DNA of 64,000 nucleotides, taken from the NCBI RefSeq assembly GCF_019670105.1, contig NZ_AP023032.1, positions 2,846,972 through 2,910,971 on the forward strand, read 5' to 3'. The stretch is from Agarivorans albus. GTDB taxonomy: Bacteria > Pseudomonadota > Gammaproteobacteria > Enterobacterales > Celerinatantimonadaceae. The notes beneath the pieces were generated by a model, which made no database searches, had not been told where the DNA came from, and saw nothing but the letters and a program-made list of their open reading frames with translations. How positions within the stretch are numbered: position 1 is the stretch's first letter; each line of letters starts with the position of its first letter. A program made the position numbers and the translations under genes. This document shows positions 1 to 9,389 of the stretch, piece by piece.

Positions 1-2
1 AA

Positions 3-308
3 ATACTAGAGCGCGAAAGTAATATGCGAACCCGTGCTCAGCGTTTTTGGGTAAGCATCGGCAACAAAGATTTGACCTTTAACCAGCGCCAGCGTGCAGC
101 GGAATGCATTGAACGGCTTGAGCGAGTGGACCTCGTCAGATTTATGATGAGCTTAAAAAGCAAGCAGCGTGACCGGGTTATCGTATACAACCATGGAGCA
201 AGTGAGCAGCAAGCAGAGCCTTTAAATACCCACCATTTAGAGACAGTGCGAGTAGTTAAAAGCCGTAGTGAGTTTCAGAGTGATTCAGCAATTTATTGCT
301 ATAACTAA
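3..308 (+). CDS. C-terminal fragment of an insulinase-family (M16) zinc protease
   Basis: The frame is open from base 3, so the true start lies outside the window and the ATG at 24 is probably internal. The roughly 100 visible residues resemble the end of pitrilysin/insulinase-type proteases: RFWVSIGNKDLTFN, then a charged helix IERLERVDLVRFM, and a closing DRVIVYNHG strand, which in this family belong to the last, non-catalytic repeat. The HxxEH zinc motif is not in view. Members degrade oligopeptides in the periplasm. The identification rests on this tail alone; another M16 subgroup is possible. Confidence 0.55.
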   Translation: MLERESNMRTRAQRFWVSIGNKDLTFNQRQRAAECIERLERVDLVRFMMSLKSKQRDRVIVYNHGASEQQAEPLNTHHLETVRVVKSRSEFQSDSAIYCYN

Positions 309-331
309 AAGAGGTGAGAAACTAAAAACAG

Positions 332-353
332 TGAAGGCTGAATTAAGCCTTCA
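332..353 (-). terminator. Intrinsic terminator of the small membrane protein gene
   Basis: Perfect 8-bp inverted repeat TGAAGGCT / AGCCTTCA with a 6-nt loop. On the minus strand it is followed by CTGTTTTTAG. It overlaps the stop codon of the minus-strand gene that ends at 343. Confidence 0.6.
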
Positions 354-540
354 TTCGGCTATCGTTAAAACCTTGGCTGCGCTTTACGTTAAGCTTTTGA
401 TGCGTCCAGAGCAGTGGCATACACAGTGGCCCAAACAATAAGCCCACCAATGTCCAACGCCATCGCGGCAAAGAAAACTTAATAGCTTCCACGTAGAAAA
501 ATAGCCCAAAACAGACTGACAACAACAAAACGAAAAACAT
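343..540 (-). CDS. Small hypothetical membrane protein
   Basis: A 65-residue protein with a hydrophobic N-terminal helix (about 1-20), a short loop with SLPRWRWT, a second hydrophobic stretch (about 30-45) and a basic C-terminal tail. It looks like a two-helix inner-membrane protein with the tail in the cytoplasm. It is a lone minus-strand gene between the M16 protease tail and fadJ. A weak purine-rich site (AGAGCGAG) precedes the ATG, and a hairpin overlaps its end, which supports a real transcript. I do not recognise the family and assign no function. Confidence 0.5.
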   Translation of the reverse strand: MFFVLLLSVCFGLFFYVEAIKFSLPRWRWTLVGLLFGPLCMPLLWTHQKLNVKRSQGFNDSRMKA

Positions 541-600
541 ACTACTCGCTCTAATACAGACAGGGTGGAGATGTTAACAGAAATGTCTTAATTACACTAA

Positions 601-627
601 AGCCAAGGCGAATTATTCACCTTGGCT
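601..627 (-). terminator. Terminator downstream of fadJ
   Basis: AGCCAAGG / CCTTGGCT stem of 8 bp around an 11-nt loop, 23 bases past the fadJ stop. The T-run is better on the plus strand (TTTTG), so it probably works in both directions. Confidence 0.6.
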
Positions 628-649
628 TTTGTTATGCTTGCTTTACAAT

Positions 650-2773
650 TTAAGGGTAATAGCTTTGGCCTTTATCAGCCATTGCAACCAAGGCTTCGCA
701 AGGTTTAAAACGTTCACCGTAGCTTGATTCCATCGCTTGAAGCTCTTTCACCAAGTTAGCAATACCAATGCTATCCATAGCGCGGAATGGTCCACCTAAG
801 AAAGGTGGGAAACCAATACCGAAAATAGCACCTAAATCACCATCTCGAGCACTGCGTATAACCCCTTCATCTAAACAGCGCGCAGCTTCATTAAGCATCA
901 TGTAAACACAACGCTTAGACAGGGTAGCTGTATCGAGCGAGGTTTTGGGTTTAACTCCCAAAACTGAGTACACCTTTTCGTCAACTTGCTTGGCTTTGGC
1001 TTTTTTACCTTTGCCGTAGAGATAGAAACCTCGACCGTTTTTCTTACCTAAGCGCTTATCGTCGATAAGTTTGGCAAATGCATCTGGCGCTTTAAAACGC
1101 TCACCTAGCTCAGCTTCAAGAATCGGCGCAATTTTAGAACCTACATCAATGCCTACTTCGTCAAGCAAGGTCATTGGGCCAACCGGGAAGCCATAATCTA
1201 GTAGCGTTTTATCTAAATGTTCAATGCTCTGCCCTTCTAGCAACAACATGGCGGCTTCATTCATGTAAGGCGCAAGAATACGGTTTACATAAAAGCCTGC
1301 ACCATCTTTCACTACAATTGCAGTTTTACCTTGCTTACGAGCAAACTCTACCGTATCGGCTATGGTTTGCTCATTAGTGCCAGCATGCGGAATAATTTCA
1401 GCCAAAGGCATTTTTTCTACTGGACTAAAGTAATGCAGACCAATCACTTGCTCTGGACGCTCGGCTTTAGCCGCTATTTGCCCAATAGGCAATGAAGAAG
1501 TATTGCTGGCAAAAATCGTTTTTTGATTACAATTGGCTTCAATATCAGCCACCATTTGTTGCTTAAGCGCTAAATCTTCAAATACTGCTTCCACCACAAT
1601 TTGGCTATTTTGCATGCCAACAAAATCTGTTCCGCCGGTAATGTTGTTCATTTGCTGCTGCAGCTGAGCATTAGTGATAAACCGGCGTTTACGCTTTTTA
1701 TCTAACAACTTATAGGCGTAATTTAGGCCGCCTAACACACCTTTTTCGCTAATATCTTTAATACGAACTTGTGCTTTAGCTTTGGTCGCCGACACAAAAG
1801 CAATGCCCGCTCCCATTAAACCACCACCTAAAACAGCAACTTGATTAATTCTTTGTGGCGACACACCTTCAAACAAGCTTTCTTTTTTCAGTTCATTCGA
1901 CGCAAAAAACAAGCCGCGCAACGCTGCTGACTCAGGGCTTTTCACTAAGTTGGCAAAACGCTTGGCTTCTTCTTGATAAGCGGCCTCGGTATTTTTCTCA
2001 ATCCCAGCTTTAACACAGGCAATAATCTCGTTAGGCGCTGGGTAATTGCCACGTGTTTTGCTCATGGTTTGCTTAGTTACCTGAGAAAACAACACATTAC
2101 GACCAACCGGGTTACCTTCCAACAACTTTGAAATGGTACTTAGTTTAGGTTTTGGTTTACGTTTAGCTTTACCAGCATACTTCTTGGCAACATCTAGCAG
2201 CACGCTGTTTGGTACCATTTCATCCACTAAGCCACTTTTAAGGGCTTGCTTAGGGCGTAACTGTTTCCCAGTAAGCATCATCTCTAAGGCTTTTTGAATA
2301 CCAACTAGCTTTGGTAAGCGCTGAGTACCACCGCCACCGGGTAACAGACCAAGCTGCACTTCGGGCAAGCCTAGGCTGGTTTTATCGTCGTTACTACATA
2401 CTCGATAATCACAGGCTAAGGCGACTTCTAAACCGCCACCTAAGCACGGACCATGAATAGCAGCAATAACCGGAAACGGTAGCTTAGCTAAGCGTGCGAA
2501 AACTTTGTGCCCGTCTTGTGAGAGCTTTTGCGCATCGGCGGCAGTATCACAGCTGTCCAACATGCCAATATCAGCGCCGGCGATAAACGAATCAGCCTTT
2601 CCGCTGTACACCACCATACCAGTAAGTTGAGACTGAGAAGCTAGGTCATCCAATATGGCATCCAGCTCGGGGCCAAATTCGGCTTTTAAGGTGTTCATGG
2701 TTTCACCATGCACATCAATTTTTAGCAGCGCAATATTCTCTTCAATCGTTAAGGTGAAAGTTTGCTGTTCCAT
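650..2773 (-). CDS. fadJ: Fatty acid oxidation complex alpha subunit FadJ
   Basis: Bifunctional 707-residue enzyme of the beta-oxidation cycle: enoyl-CoA hydratase plus 3-hydroxyacyl-CoA dehydrogenase, partner of the thiolase FadI. The N-terminal crotonase domain shows the oxyanion-hole motif GADIGML and GLPEVQLGLLPGGGGTQR with the catalytic Glu. The dehydrogenase half starts at VAVLGGGLMGAG (NAD-binding) and carries HYFSPVEKMPLAEI with the catalytic His. Length and order fit FadJ, and the gene order fadI-fadJ separates it from fadB. Its ATG overlaps the fadI stop by one base (TAATG), so translation is coupled. Confidence 0.95.
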   Translation of the reverse strand: MEQQTFTLTIEENIALLKIDVHGETMNTLKAEFGPELDAILDDLASQSQLTGMVVYSGKADSFIAGADIGMLDSCDTAADAQKLSQDGHKVFARLAKLPFPVIAAIHGPCLGGGLEVALACDYRVCSNDDKTSLGLPEVQLGLLPGGGGTQRLPKLVGIQKALEMMLTGKQLRPKQALKSGLVDEMVPNSVLLDVAKKYAGKAKRKPKPKLSTISKLLEGNPVGRNVLFSQVTKQTMSKTRGNYPAPNEIIACVKAGIEKNTEAAYQEEAKRFANLVKSPESAALRGLFFASNELKKESLFEGVSPQRINQVAVLGGGLMGAGIAFVSATKAKAQVRIKDISEKGVLGGLNYAYKLLDKKRKRRFITNAQLQQQMNNITGGTDFVGMQNSQIVVEAVFEDLALKQQMVADIEANCNQKTIFASNTSSLPIGQIAAKAERPEQVIGLHYFSPVEKMPLAEIIPHAGTNEQTIADTVEFARKQGKTAIVVKDGAGFYVNRILAPYMNEAAMLLLEGQSIEHLDKTLLDYGFPVGPMTLLDEVGIDVGSKIAPILEAELGERFKAPDAFAKLIDDKRLGKKNGRGFYLYGKGKKAKAKQVDEKVYSVLGVKPKTSLDTATLSKRCVYMMLNEAARCLDEGVIRSARDGDLGAIFGIGFPPFLGGPFRAMDSIGIANLVKELQAMESSYGERFKPCEALVAMADKGQSYYP

Positions 2774-4080
2774 TATTCAACCTCCAAAACCATTGCTGCG
2801 CCCAAACCACCTGCCGCACAGGCAGTGGTTAACCCTAAACCACCACCGCGACGACGAAGTTCGTTAAGCATTTGCGTAATCATTCGCGCACCAGTGGCGG
2901 CAAACGGGTGACCATAAGCAATTGAGCTACCCATTACGTTAAACTTCTCCATGTCAATTTCGCCCAAGGCTTTATCTCGGCCAATAGACTTAGCAAATTC
3001 GTCACTGGCAAACATTTTAACGTTCGCTAGCGTTTGAGCGGCAAAGGCTTCGTGCATTTCAATTAAGTCTAAATCTTGCAAACCAATACCTGCGCGGTCT
3101 AAAGCAATTGGGGTTGCGTAAGAAGGTCCCATTAACATGTCTTCCCATACATCGATGCCAGCAAAGGCATAACTCTTTATGTAACCAAGAATGGGTAAAC
3201 CTTGCTCTTTGGCTTTGTCTTCTCGCATAAGTAACACCGCGGCGGCTCCATCGGTAAGCGGTGTAGCGTTAGCTGCAGTTACCGACCCATGCTTGCGGTC
3301 GAATACTGGTTTTAGTTTGGCCAGCTTCTCTTCACTTGAGTCACCGCGCACATTGTTATCACGACTAATAGAGGTTTTAAAAGGCTCGGGGTAAGCGGTC
3401 ATTACTTCGTCGTCCAACTTTCCTTCTTCCCAAGCCTGATGCGCTAAGCGATGTGAACGTGCAGCTAACTTGTCTTGGTCGGCGCGTTTAATGCCATGCG
3501 TTTTGGCCATTTGCTCAGCGGTTTGCCCCATGGAAATACCGGTTGAATACTCAGCAACTGCAGGAGGAACTGGCGCTAAGTCTTTAATTCTTAGCTTTTT
3601 AATAATATTCCAACGCTGCCCTGCGCTGCGAGCTTTAGACAGCTCAAGTAAACTGCGAGCTAGCTTTTTACTCACTCCAATAGGTAACACTGAAGATGAA
3701 TCTGCACCACCAGCAATACCACAATCAATTGTGCCAGCCATAATGGACTCAACCACGTTAACCGTTGCCTGAAAACTAGTCGCACAAGCCCTAGAAACAC
3801 TATAAGCGTCAGTAGACACATCTAAAGGAGTCCCCAAAACAATTTCACGGGCAATGTTTGGCGCTGCGGGCATTTGTACCACTTGACCAAATACCAGTTG
3901 TTGAATTTCTTTCACGTCTAGATCTACACGCTTAATTAATTCATTAACCACCATTTTCCCAAGATCTACGGCTGGAACATCATGATAGGCTGTGGCTTGA
4001 CGCGCAAATGGAGTACGCAAACCCGCAACTACTGCTATGCGTGCGCCATTCGCCGTTTGTAAAGATTGTTGTTGGTGCAT
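2773..4080 (-). CDS. fadI: Acetyl-CoA acyltransferase FadI (3-ketoacyl-CoA thiolase)
   Basis: A 435-residue thiolase that releases acetyl-CoA in the last step of beta-oxidation and works in a complex with FadJ. The nucleophilic cysteine is C99 in SRACATSF. The C-terminal catalytic motifs [11 protein letters not shown] (His) and [10 protein letters not shown] (second Cys) are intact. It is the first gene of a two-gene fadIJ operon. A FadR-type operator lies 24 bases upstream of the ATG, just after a TATAAA -10-like box, so repression by FadR in the absence of long-chain acyl-CoA is likely. Confidence 0.95.
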   Translation of the reverse strand: MHQQQSLQTANGARIAVVAGLRTPFARQATAYHDVPAVDLGKMVVNELIKRVDLDVKEIQQLVFGQVVQMPAAPNIAREIVLGTPLDVSTDAYSVSRACATSFQATVNVVESIMAGTIDCGIAGGADSSSVLPIGVSKKLARSLLELSKARSAGQRWNIIKKLRIKDLAPVPPAVAEYSTGISMGQTAEQMAKTHGIKRADQDKLAARSHRLAHQAWEEGKLDDEVMTAYPEPFKTSISRDNNVRGDSSEEKLAKLKPVFDRKHGSVTAANATPLTDGAAAVLLMREDKAKEQGLPILGYIKSYAFAGIDVWEDMLMGPSYATPIALDRAGIGLQDLDLIEMHEAFAAQTLANVKMFASDEFAKSIGRDKALGEIDMEKFNVMGSSIAYGHPFAATGARMITQMLNELRRRGGGLGLTTACAAGGLGAAMVLEVE

Positions 4081-4103
4081 TCAATTTATCCTTAACGAGT
4101 TAA

Positions 4104-4116
4104 GAGGTCAGACCTC
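4104..4116 (-). promoter_or_regulatory. FadR-type operator of fadIJ
   Basis: GAGGTCAGACCTC is a perfect palindrome around the FadR core GGTCnGACC. It sits directly downstream of a TATAAA box (4123-4128, minus strand), so a bound repressor would cover the predicted transcription start. A TTGAAT sequence lies further upstream as a possible -35, with a long spacer. FadR itself is not in the window. Confidence 0.7.
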
Positions 4117-4260
4117 ATAAGCTTTATATTAACCATTTCTTCACATAATTCAAACAAGCGATTAAAACTAGTAGTAAGCCGTCAAATTTAAAGGAAATTT
4201 TTTGAGCCTAACTGAAGAGTGTTTTATCATCCGCATGCGATGAACAATTCAGAGGATCAA

Positions 4261-5217
4261 ATGAGTAACAACACACTATCGGCCATTAGAGATTACCTTA
4301 ACCAAAGCATAGTTGGCCAAACTGAATTTATTAATCAATTACTTATCGCTTTATTAGCCGACGGGCACATATTAGTAGAGGGTCCTCCAGGGCTTGCTAA
4401 GACCCGAGCGGTAAAAGCACTATCGGAATGTATAGAAGGTGATTTTCATCGAGTCCAGTTCACCCCAGACTTATTGCCTGCAGATTTAACCGGTACCGAT
4501 GTGTTTCACCCAGAGACTGCCAGCTTTAGCTTTCAGAAAGGGCCTATTTTTCACAACTTAGTATTGGCGGACGAAATTAACCGTGCCCCTGCTAAAGTGC
4601 AATCGGCCTTACTTGAAGCCATGGCCGAGCAGCAAATCACGGTAGGTAGCAACAGCTATAAACTGCCCAAACTGTTTATGGTAATGGCCACTCAAAACCC
4701 GATAGAGCAAGAAGGTACTTACCCACTTCCAGAAGCGCAACTAGACCGCTTTATGTTTAAGCTGTGTTTGAACTACCCTGATGCAGAAAACGAACTCAAA
4801 ATTCTGCAACTTACTGAACGTGAAGCCAAGCAAGTGCACTTACGTCAGCCAGAACCGCTCACTCAACAAAAGCTATTTGCACTGCGCCGAGCGATTATGG
4901 AAGTTCACATCGCACCTCAGCTTAACCAATACATTGTTGATTTAGTGGTGGCTACTCGCCAACCAGAGCGCTACACCGACGAATTTAGTCAGTGGTTAGA
5001 GTTTGGTGCAAGCCCACGCGCCAGCATTTCATTAGCCCGCGCCGCTCGCGCCAAAGCTTGGCTTGATGGTCGAGATTTTGTTAGCCCGGAAGATATTCAA
5101 CAATTAGCTTATCCAGTATTACGCCATCGCTTATTGCTTAGCTACCAAGCACAAGCCAAAGGGATTCAAGCCGATGCGGTTATCCAACGTTTACTTGAAT
5201 TGGTGGCCTTTGCCTAA
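4261..5217 (+). CDS. MoxR-family AAA+ ATPase
   Basis: A 318-residue MoxR-type ATPase and the first gene of the Bat operon. Walker A is GPPGLAKT (41-48), Walker B LVLADEINRA, and sensor 1 is in MATQNP. MoxR proteins act as chaperone-like partners of VWA-domain proteins. I chose ATG 4261 because AGAGGA ends 4 bases before it; a GTG at 4219 and an ATG at 4240 lie in the same frame without such a site. The stop overlaps the next start (TAATG). The ATPase role is certain; its client in this operon is inferred to be the VWA proteins. Confidence 0.9.
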   Translation: MSNNTLSAIRDYLNQSIVGQTEFINQLLIALLADGHILVEGPPGLAKTRAVKALSECIEGDFHRVQFTPDLLPADLTGTDVFHPETASFSFQKGPIFHNLVLADEINRAPAKVQSALLEAMAEQQITVGSNSYKLPKLFMVMATQNPIEQEGTYPLPEAQLDRFMFKLCLNYPDAENELKILQLTEREAKQVHLRQPEPLTQQKLFALRRAIMEVHIAPQLNQYIVDLVVATRQPERYTDEFSQWLEFGASPRASISLARAARAKAWLDGRDFVSPEDIQQLAYPVLRHRLLLSYQAQAKGIQADAVIQRLLELVAFA

Positions 5218-6131
5218 TGGATACCATTAGTCGCCAATCGCCGGTAAGTTTACAGATTGAACAGTTGATTGAAGCGCGTGCTATTCATTTAAATATGCCT
5301 CCCTGGCGCCAAGTGAGTAGTAGCCGTCATGGGAATCGCTTAAGCAAAGTTCGTGGACGAGGCATGGAGTTTGACGAAGTGCGTCATTATCAACCAGGAG
5401 ATGACATTCGTTGCATCGACTGGCGAGTAACTGCGCGTACCGGTAAAACCCATACCAAGTTGTTTCGAGAAGACCGCGAGCATCCAGTGTTTATCTTTCT
5501 TGATTTATCACACTCCATGTATTTTGGCAGCGGTGACAAACTTAAGTCGGTTTTCGCGAGTGAGCTGGCGGCCTGTTTAGGTTGGAATGCTCAACAACTG
5601 GGTGAGCGCGTGGCCTTAACTCTGCACTTAGGTGAGCAGGCACACAACCAAAAACCAGCAGCCAGTAAAACCCATTGGTTAGCTCAGCTACAAAGCATCG
5701 TTGATGTGCACAATCAACAATTTGCCGCCTTAAGTGAGCAGCAACTGCAGGACTCGTCGCCAACTCACAATCTAGAGACTTTATGTCAGTTAGTTAAAAC
5801 CGGCTACCAAGTACATTTAATTAGCGACTTTTACCATTTCGACAAAGCAGCCTCCTTGCATTTACAGCGCTTAGCTAGCCATAACCAAGTGTTTGCTTGG
5901 CAAATTAGCGACCCTTTGGAGCAACAGCTGCCCAAAGCGCATACCGCAATGCAACTGCAAGTAAGCAATGGCAATAGCGAGGGATATTTGCAGCCAGATA
6001 ACAAAGCATTTAGGCAACAATTTAAGCGTTTGGCCAATCAGCGCCAACAACAGATTGAGCAAATGCTGCAACAAGCTCGCATTCCTCATCAGCATTTTTC
6101 AACAGCCTTAGAGTGGCAGGACTATGCCTGA
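5217..6131 (+). CDS. DUF58 domain protein
   Basis: A 304-residue cytoplasmic protein with the DUF58 signature: RGRGMEFDEVRHYQPGD, then IDWRVTARTGKTHTKLFRE. A VWA-like strand with a DLSHSM sequence follows (about residues 98-103). DUF58 proteins almost always sit between MoxR and the VWA membrane proteins, as here. Start and stop overlap both neighbours, so the six genes are probably one transcript. The molecular role of the family is not settled; a scaffold or adaptor between MoxR and membrane VWA proteins is a guess. Confidence 0.85.
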   Translation: MDTISRQSPVSLQIEQLIEARAIHLNMPPWRQVSSSRHGNRLSKVRGRGMEFDEVRHYQPGDDIRCIDWRVTARTGKTHTKLFREDREHPVFIFLDLSHSMYFGSGDKLKSVFASELAACLGWNAQQLGERVALTLHLGEQAHNQKPAASKTHWLAQLQSIVDVHNQQFAALSEQQLQDSSPTHNLETLCQLVKTGYQVHLISDFYHFDKAASLHLQRLASHNQVFAWQISDPLEQQLPKAHTAMQLQVSNGNSEGYLQPDNKAFRQQFKRLANQRQQQIEQMLQQARIPHQHFSTALEWQDYA

Positions 6132-6669
6132 GCAAACTAATCCTCTAGTTGATTTAAAAGACATCATTTTACCTACAAGTTACGAAACCGCCCTACCCGC
6201 CATTGGTTGGTGGATACTTGGTGTACTGGTCATACTTTCACTTAGCTTGCTGCTATTTGCAGCTTGGCGTTTTTGGTATTTAGATAAACCTCGACGTGAA
6301 GCATTACTTAAGCTCAAGCAACAACCAGCCACCTTGGCAGAGCTCAACGTATTAATGAAGCGCTTGGCCTTGAGCTATTACCCGCGCCAACAAGTCGCTT
6401 CGCTAAATGGTCAGGCGTGGTTAGCCTTTTTAGATAGTACTTCTCGAAAAAACCAAGCTGCATTCTCGGAGCTACAAGATGCTTGGCAGCAAGCCTTGTA
6501 CTCAGCTACCCCATCGGATTCTGCCCAGCAATGTATTCAACTTGGCGAACAGTGGATTAAACAGCTAAGACCGCCGCTAAGTATGGCCAGCTTATTTGGC
6601 TTTGGCAGGCATCAGCAAAACACCAAACAACACTTGAACGGCAAAAATAAGGGAGGCAGCGATGTTTGA
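6124..6669 (+). CDS. DUF4381 domain membrane protein
   Basis: A 181-residue protein with a short N-terminus (PTSYETALPAIGWW), one strong membrane helix at about 24-46, and a cytoplasmic C-terminal region containing YYPRQQVASLNGQAWLAFLD, typical of DUF4381 proteins in bat loci. It overlaps the DUF58 gene by 8 bases and the following VWA gene by 8 bases. Function unknown. The tail after about residue 150 is low-complexity and basic. Confidence 0.8.
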   Translation: MPEQTNPLVDLKDIILPTSYETALPAIGWWILGVLVILSLSLLLFAAWRFWYLDKPRREALLKLKQQPATLAELNVLMKRLALSYYPRQQVASLNGQAWLAFLDSTSRKNQAAFSELQDAWQQALYSATPSDSAQQCIQLGEQWIKQLRPPLSMASLFGFGRHQQNTKQHLNGKNKGGSDV

Positions 6670-7666
6670 GTTTGTCTGGCCTTACGTATTTGTGCTTGTT
6701 CCTGTACATTGGTTAGTAGAAAAATTTAGCCAAGCCAAACAACAACAAAGCGAAGTATTGTTAAACAGCAGCTTGCCCTTTACCCAACAACAAGCTGCTT
6801 TGGAAAAAGCCAATAGCCCACTAAAAATTGGCCTTAAATGGTTAGTTTGGATTTTGTGCATTACTGCATTAGCGCGTCCAGTATGGCTAGACGATGAAGT
6901 CCAAGGCTTAAATGAGCAAGGCCGCGATTTATTATTATCGGTTGATATGTCAGGCAGTATGCAAATCAAAGATATGCAACTTGATGGTGAAGCCGTTGAC
7001 CGGCTAACAGCCCTTAAGTTTTTGCTCAGTGAATTTATTGAACAACGCCGCGGCGACCGTTTAGGCATGATTTTGTTTGCCGACCACGCCTATTTAGCCA
7101 GCCCACTAAGCTTCGATTTAGACAGTTTACTGATTCAAGTAAAAGAGCTAGTACATGGTTTAGTTGGCGACAGAACCGCGATTGGTGAAGGCATTGGTCT
7201 AGGTATTAAACAGCTAATGAACCACCCCGCAGAGCAGCGGATCCTTATTCTACTTACCGATGGTCAAAATACTTCTGGCTCGGTTGATCCAATGCAAGCG
7301 GCAGAGATGGCAGCCAAGAATCAAGTAGTAATTTACACCATTGGTGTGGGCGCCGACGAGCTTTACCAACAAACTTTATTTGGCGCACGCAAGATAAACC
7401 CGTCGCAAGATCTCGACGAAGGCGCGTTGATAAAAATAGCTGAAATGACTGGTGGTCAATATTATCGAGCACGCAGCACCGAAGATCTTTCGAAAATTTA
7501 CCAAGAGATAAATGCCTTAAACCCAATCTCAGAGGCTCAGCAATTCTACCGTCCGCAATACGAGTTGTATTATTGGCCCTTGGCGTTAGCAACCTTGCTA
7601 TTAGTGGCTAGTTTAGCCAGCCCTATGCTAATGCGCCGTTTTAATCAGGAGGCAAGCAATGTTTGA
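6662..7666 (+). CDS. batA: VWA-domain membrane protein BatA
   Basis: A 334-residue protein with membrane helices near both ends (about 56-72 and 302-320) and a VWA domain between them. The metal-binding MIDAS motif DMSGS is intact at 95-99, and LILLTDGQN supplies the later Asp. BatA proteins are placed in aerotolerance/stress (Bat) complexes with MoxR; the exact function in gammaproteobacteria is unclear. It overlaps the next gene by 8 bases, and the AGGAG site of that gene lies inside its end. Confidence 0.88.
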   Translation: MFEFVWPYVFVLVPVHWLVEKFSQAKQQQSEVLLNSSLPFTQQQAALEKANSPLKIGLKWLVWILCITALARPVWLDDEVQGLNEQGRDLLLSVDMSGSMQIKDMQLDGEAVDRLTALKFLLSEFIEQRRGDRLGMILFADHAYLASPLSFDLDSLLIQVKELVHGLVGDRTAIGEGIGLGIKQLMNHPAEQRILILLTDGQNTSGSVDPMQAAEMAAKNQVVIYTIGVGADELYQQTLFGARKINPSQDLDEGALIKIAEMTGGQYYRARSTEDLSKIYQEINALNPISEAQQFYRPQYELYYWPLALATLLLVASLASPMLMRRFNQEASNV

Positions 7667-9389
7667 TATAAGCTTATTGCGTCCAGAATGGCTATTGCTT
7701 AGTCCACTTTTATTACTGCTGTTGTTTAAAAAGCAGCAGCGCGAGCAATCTGCTTGGAGCAAACTACTTAGCCCAGGCATTGCTAAATATTTGGTGGACT
7801 CTCCAAAACAAAGCAAAAGCTCCCAATGGTCTTTAGCCGGCTTACTGGCTCTGATTCTAATAGCCTTAAGTGGCCCAAGCATTATTAGTGACAACGTACC
7901 ACTCTACCGAGAAGGCTCTGCCCGCGTGTTAATCATGGACATGTCCTACTCGATGCGAGCGCGAGATGTAAAACCTGATAGAGTTGAACTGGCGAAGTAC
8001 AAAGCACTAGATTTACTCGAGCAATGGAAAGATGGTGAAACCGCACTTATTGCCTATGCGGGCGACGCATTTGTACTTAGCCCCTTAAGTAGCGATACCA
8101 ATACGCTTGCCAACCTAGTTCCCCACCTAAAACCAGAGTTAATGCCCGCTCACGGTTCGGCCCTTAACCTCGCCATTGAGCAAGCTGCCGAATTAATAAA
8201 ACAAGCAGGCTACGCGCAAGGCGATGTAGTAGTGATTGGAGACGGACTTACAGAACAGCAAATGCAGTTAAGCTTAAGTAGCTTGCAACTACATAATTTA
8301 CGTTTTTCTATGTTGGCCTTAGGCACCGAAGAAGGAGCGCCCATTCCTATAGAAGATGGCAGCATGCTAAAAGACCAATATGGCAGCATTGTTATTGCTA
8401 AGTTAGAAGCAGATAACTTCCTGCCCCTTTGCCAAAACACCGGCGGTATTTGCCAGCTGATTAGTGCTGATAATAGCGATATTGAGAAACTGAGTTCCTT
8501 ACGTAGCCGCAGTTTTGATAGCGAACAACAAAGCAACCAACAAGCGCAGGTGAGAAAAGATATTGGCTTTTATCTGCTGCCTTTTATTTTATTGATGCTA
8601 CTAAATAGCGTGCGCCGCGCAGAGCTATTGCTAGTTAGTTTGTGTGTTAGTATTTTTGCCCTACCAAAGCCCGCTCTGGCTAACTCGGTGTGGACAAATC
8701 AAGCTCAACAAGCACAACAAGCTTTTGAAGAAGAACGCTATGGCGAAGCTGCTGAGCAGTTTACCGACCCAAGTTGGAAAGCTTCGGCTCTATACAAAGC
8801 TGGTAACTATCAAGAGGCGCAAGCGCTATTTGCTCAAGATAGCAGTGCCAATGGATGGTTTAACCAAGGAAATGCTCATACTCAACTTGGTGATTATCAA
8901 CAAGCTATAGAATCCTATGAGCAAGCCTTAGAATTACAAAATGACTTCCCTGCCGCCCAACATAATAAGAAATTAGTTGAAGAGCTGTTAGAACAACAGC
9001 AACAAAACCAGCAACAGTCAGAGCAACAAGATTCTAGCGATTCTGATGAGCAATCAGAGTCGGACTCGTCTCAACAACAAGGTGACCAACAGCAGGACGA
9101 TTCCCAAGCAGAAGAGAATCAAGACCAACAATCGCCTTCTGAGCAACAATCCGAGCAAGAGTCTGAACAGCAACAACAGGCGCAAGCCAGCGAAGAACAG
9201 TCAAATGAAGAACAAGAGCCTGAGCAAAGCGCGCAAGCCAATAACTCGCAAGGTGAACCGAGTGACCAAGAAAAGTTACAGAAATGGCTCGAAGATCTGC
9301 CTAATGACCCAAGTTTGTTGCTTCGCAATAAAATGTATCTTGAATATCAAAAACGTCGTCGTCAGCCTAGTAATCAGGAGAACTGGTAA
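7659..9389 (+). CDS. batB: BatB-BatC type protein: VWA domain fused to TPR and acidic Gln-rich tail
   Basis: A 576-residue protein. Two N-terminal membrane helices (about 11-24 and 58-72) precede a VWA domain with MIDAS motif DMSYS (94-98). A further helix near 300-330 ends in ALPKPALA. A TPR region follows (YKAGNYQEAQALF and GNAHTQLGDYQQAIESYEQ), then about 100 residues rich in Gln, Glu and Ser (roughly 440-545). In Bacteroides the VWA part (BatB) and the TPR part (BatC) are separate proteins; here they are one chain. The TPR half is probably periplasmic. The Gln-rich tail is encoded by CAA/CAG-rich DNA prone to length change. Confidence 0.85.
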   Translation: MFDISLLRPEWLLLSPLLLLLLFKKQQREQSAWSKLLSPGIAKYLVDSPKQSKSSQWSLAGLLALILIALSGPSIISDNVPLYREGSARVLIMDMSYSMRARDVKPDRVELAKYKALDLLEQWKDGETALIAYAGDAFVLSPLSSDTNTLANLVPHLKPELMPAHGSALNLAIEQAAELIKQAGYAQGDVVVIGDGLTEQQMQLSLSSLQLHNLRFSMLALGTEEGAPIPIEDGSMLKDQYGSIVIAKLEADNFLPLCQNTGGICQLISADNSDIEKLSSLRSRSFDSEQQSNQQAQVRKDIGFYLLPFILLMLLNSVRRAELLLVSLCVSIFALPKPALANSVWTNQAQQAQQAFEEERYGEAAEQFTDPSWKASALYKAGNYQEAQALFAQDSSANGWFNQGNAHTQLGDYQQAIESYEQALELQNDFPAAQHNKKLVEELLEQQQQNQQQSEQQDSSDSDEQSESDSSQQQGDQQQDDSQAEENQDQQSPSEQQSEQESEQQQQAQASEEQSNEEQEPEQSAQANNSQGEPSDQEKLQKWLEDLPNDPSLLLRNKMYLEYQKRRRQPSNQENW

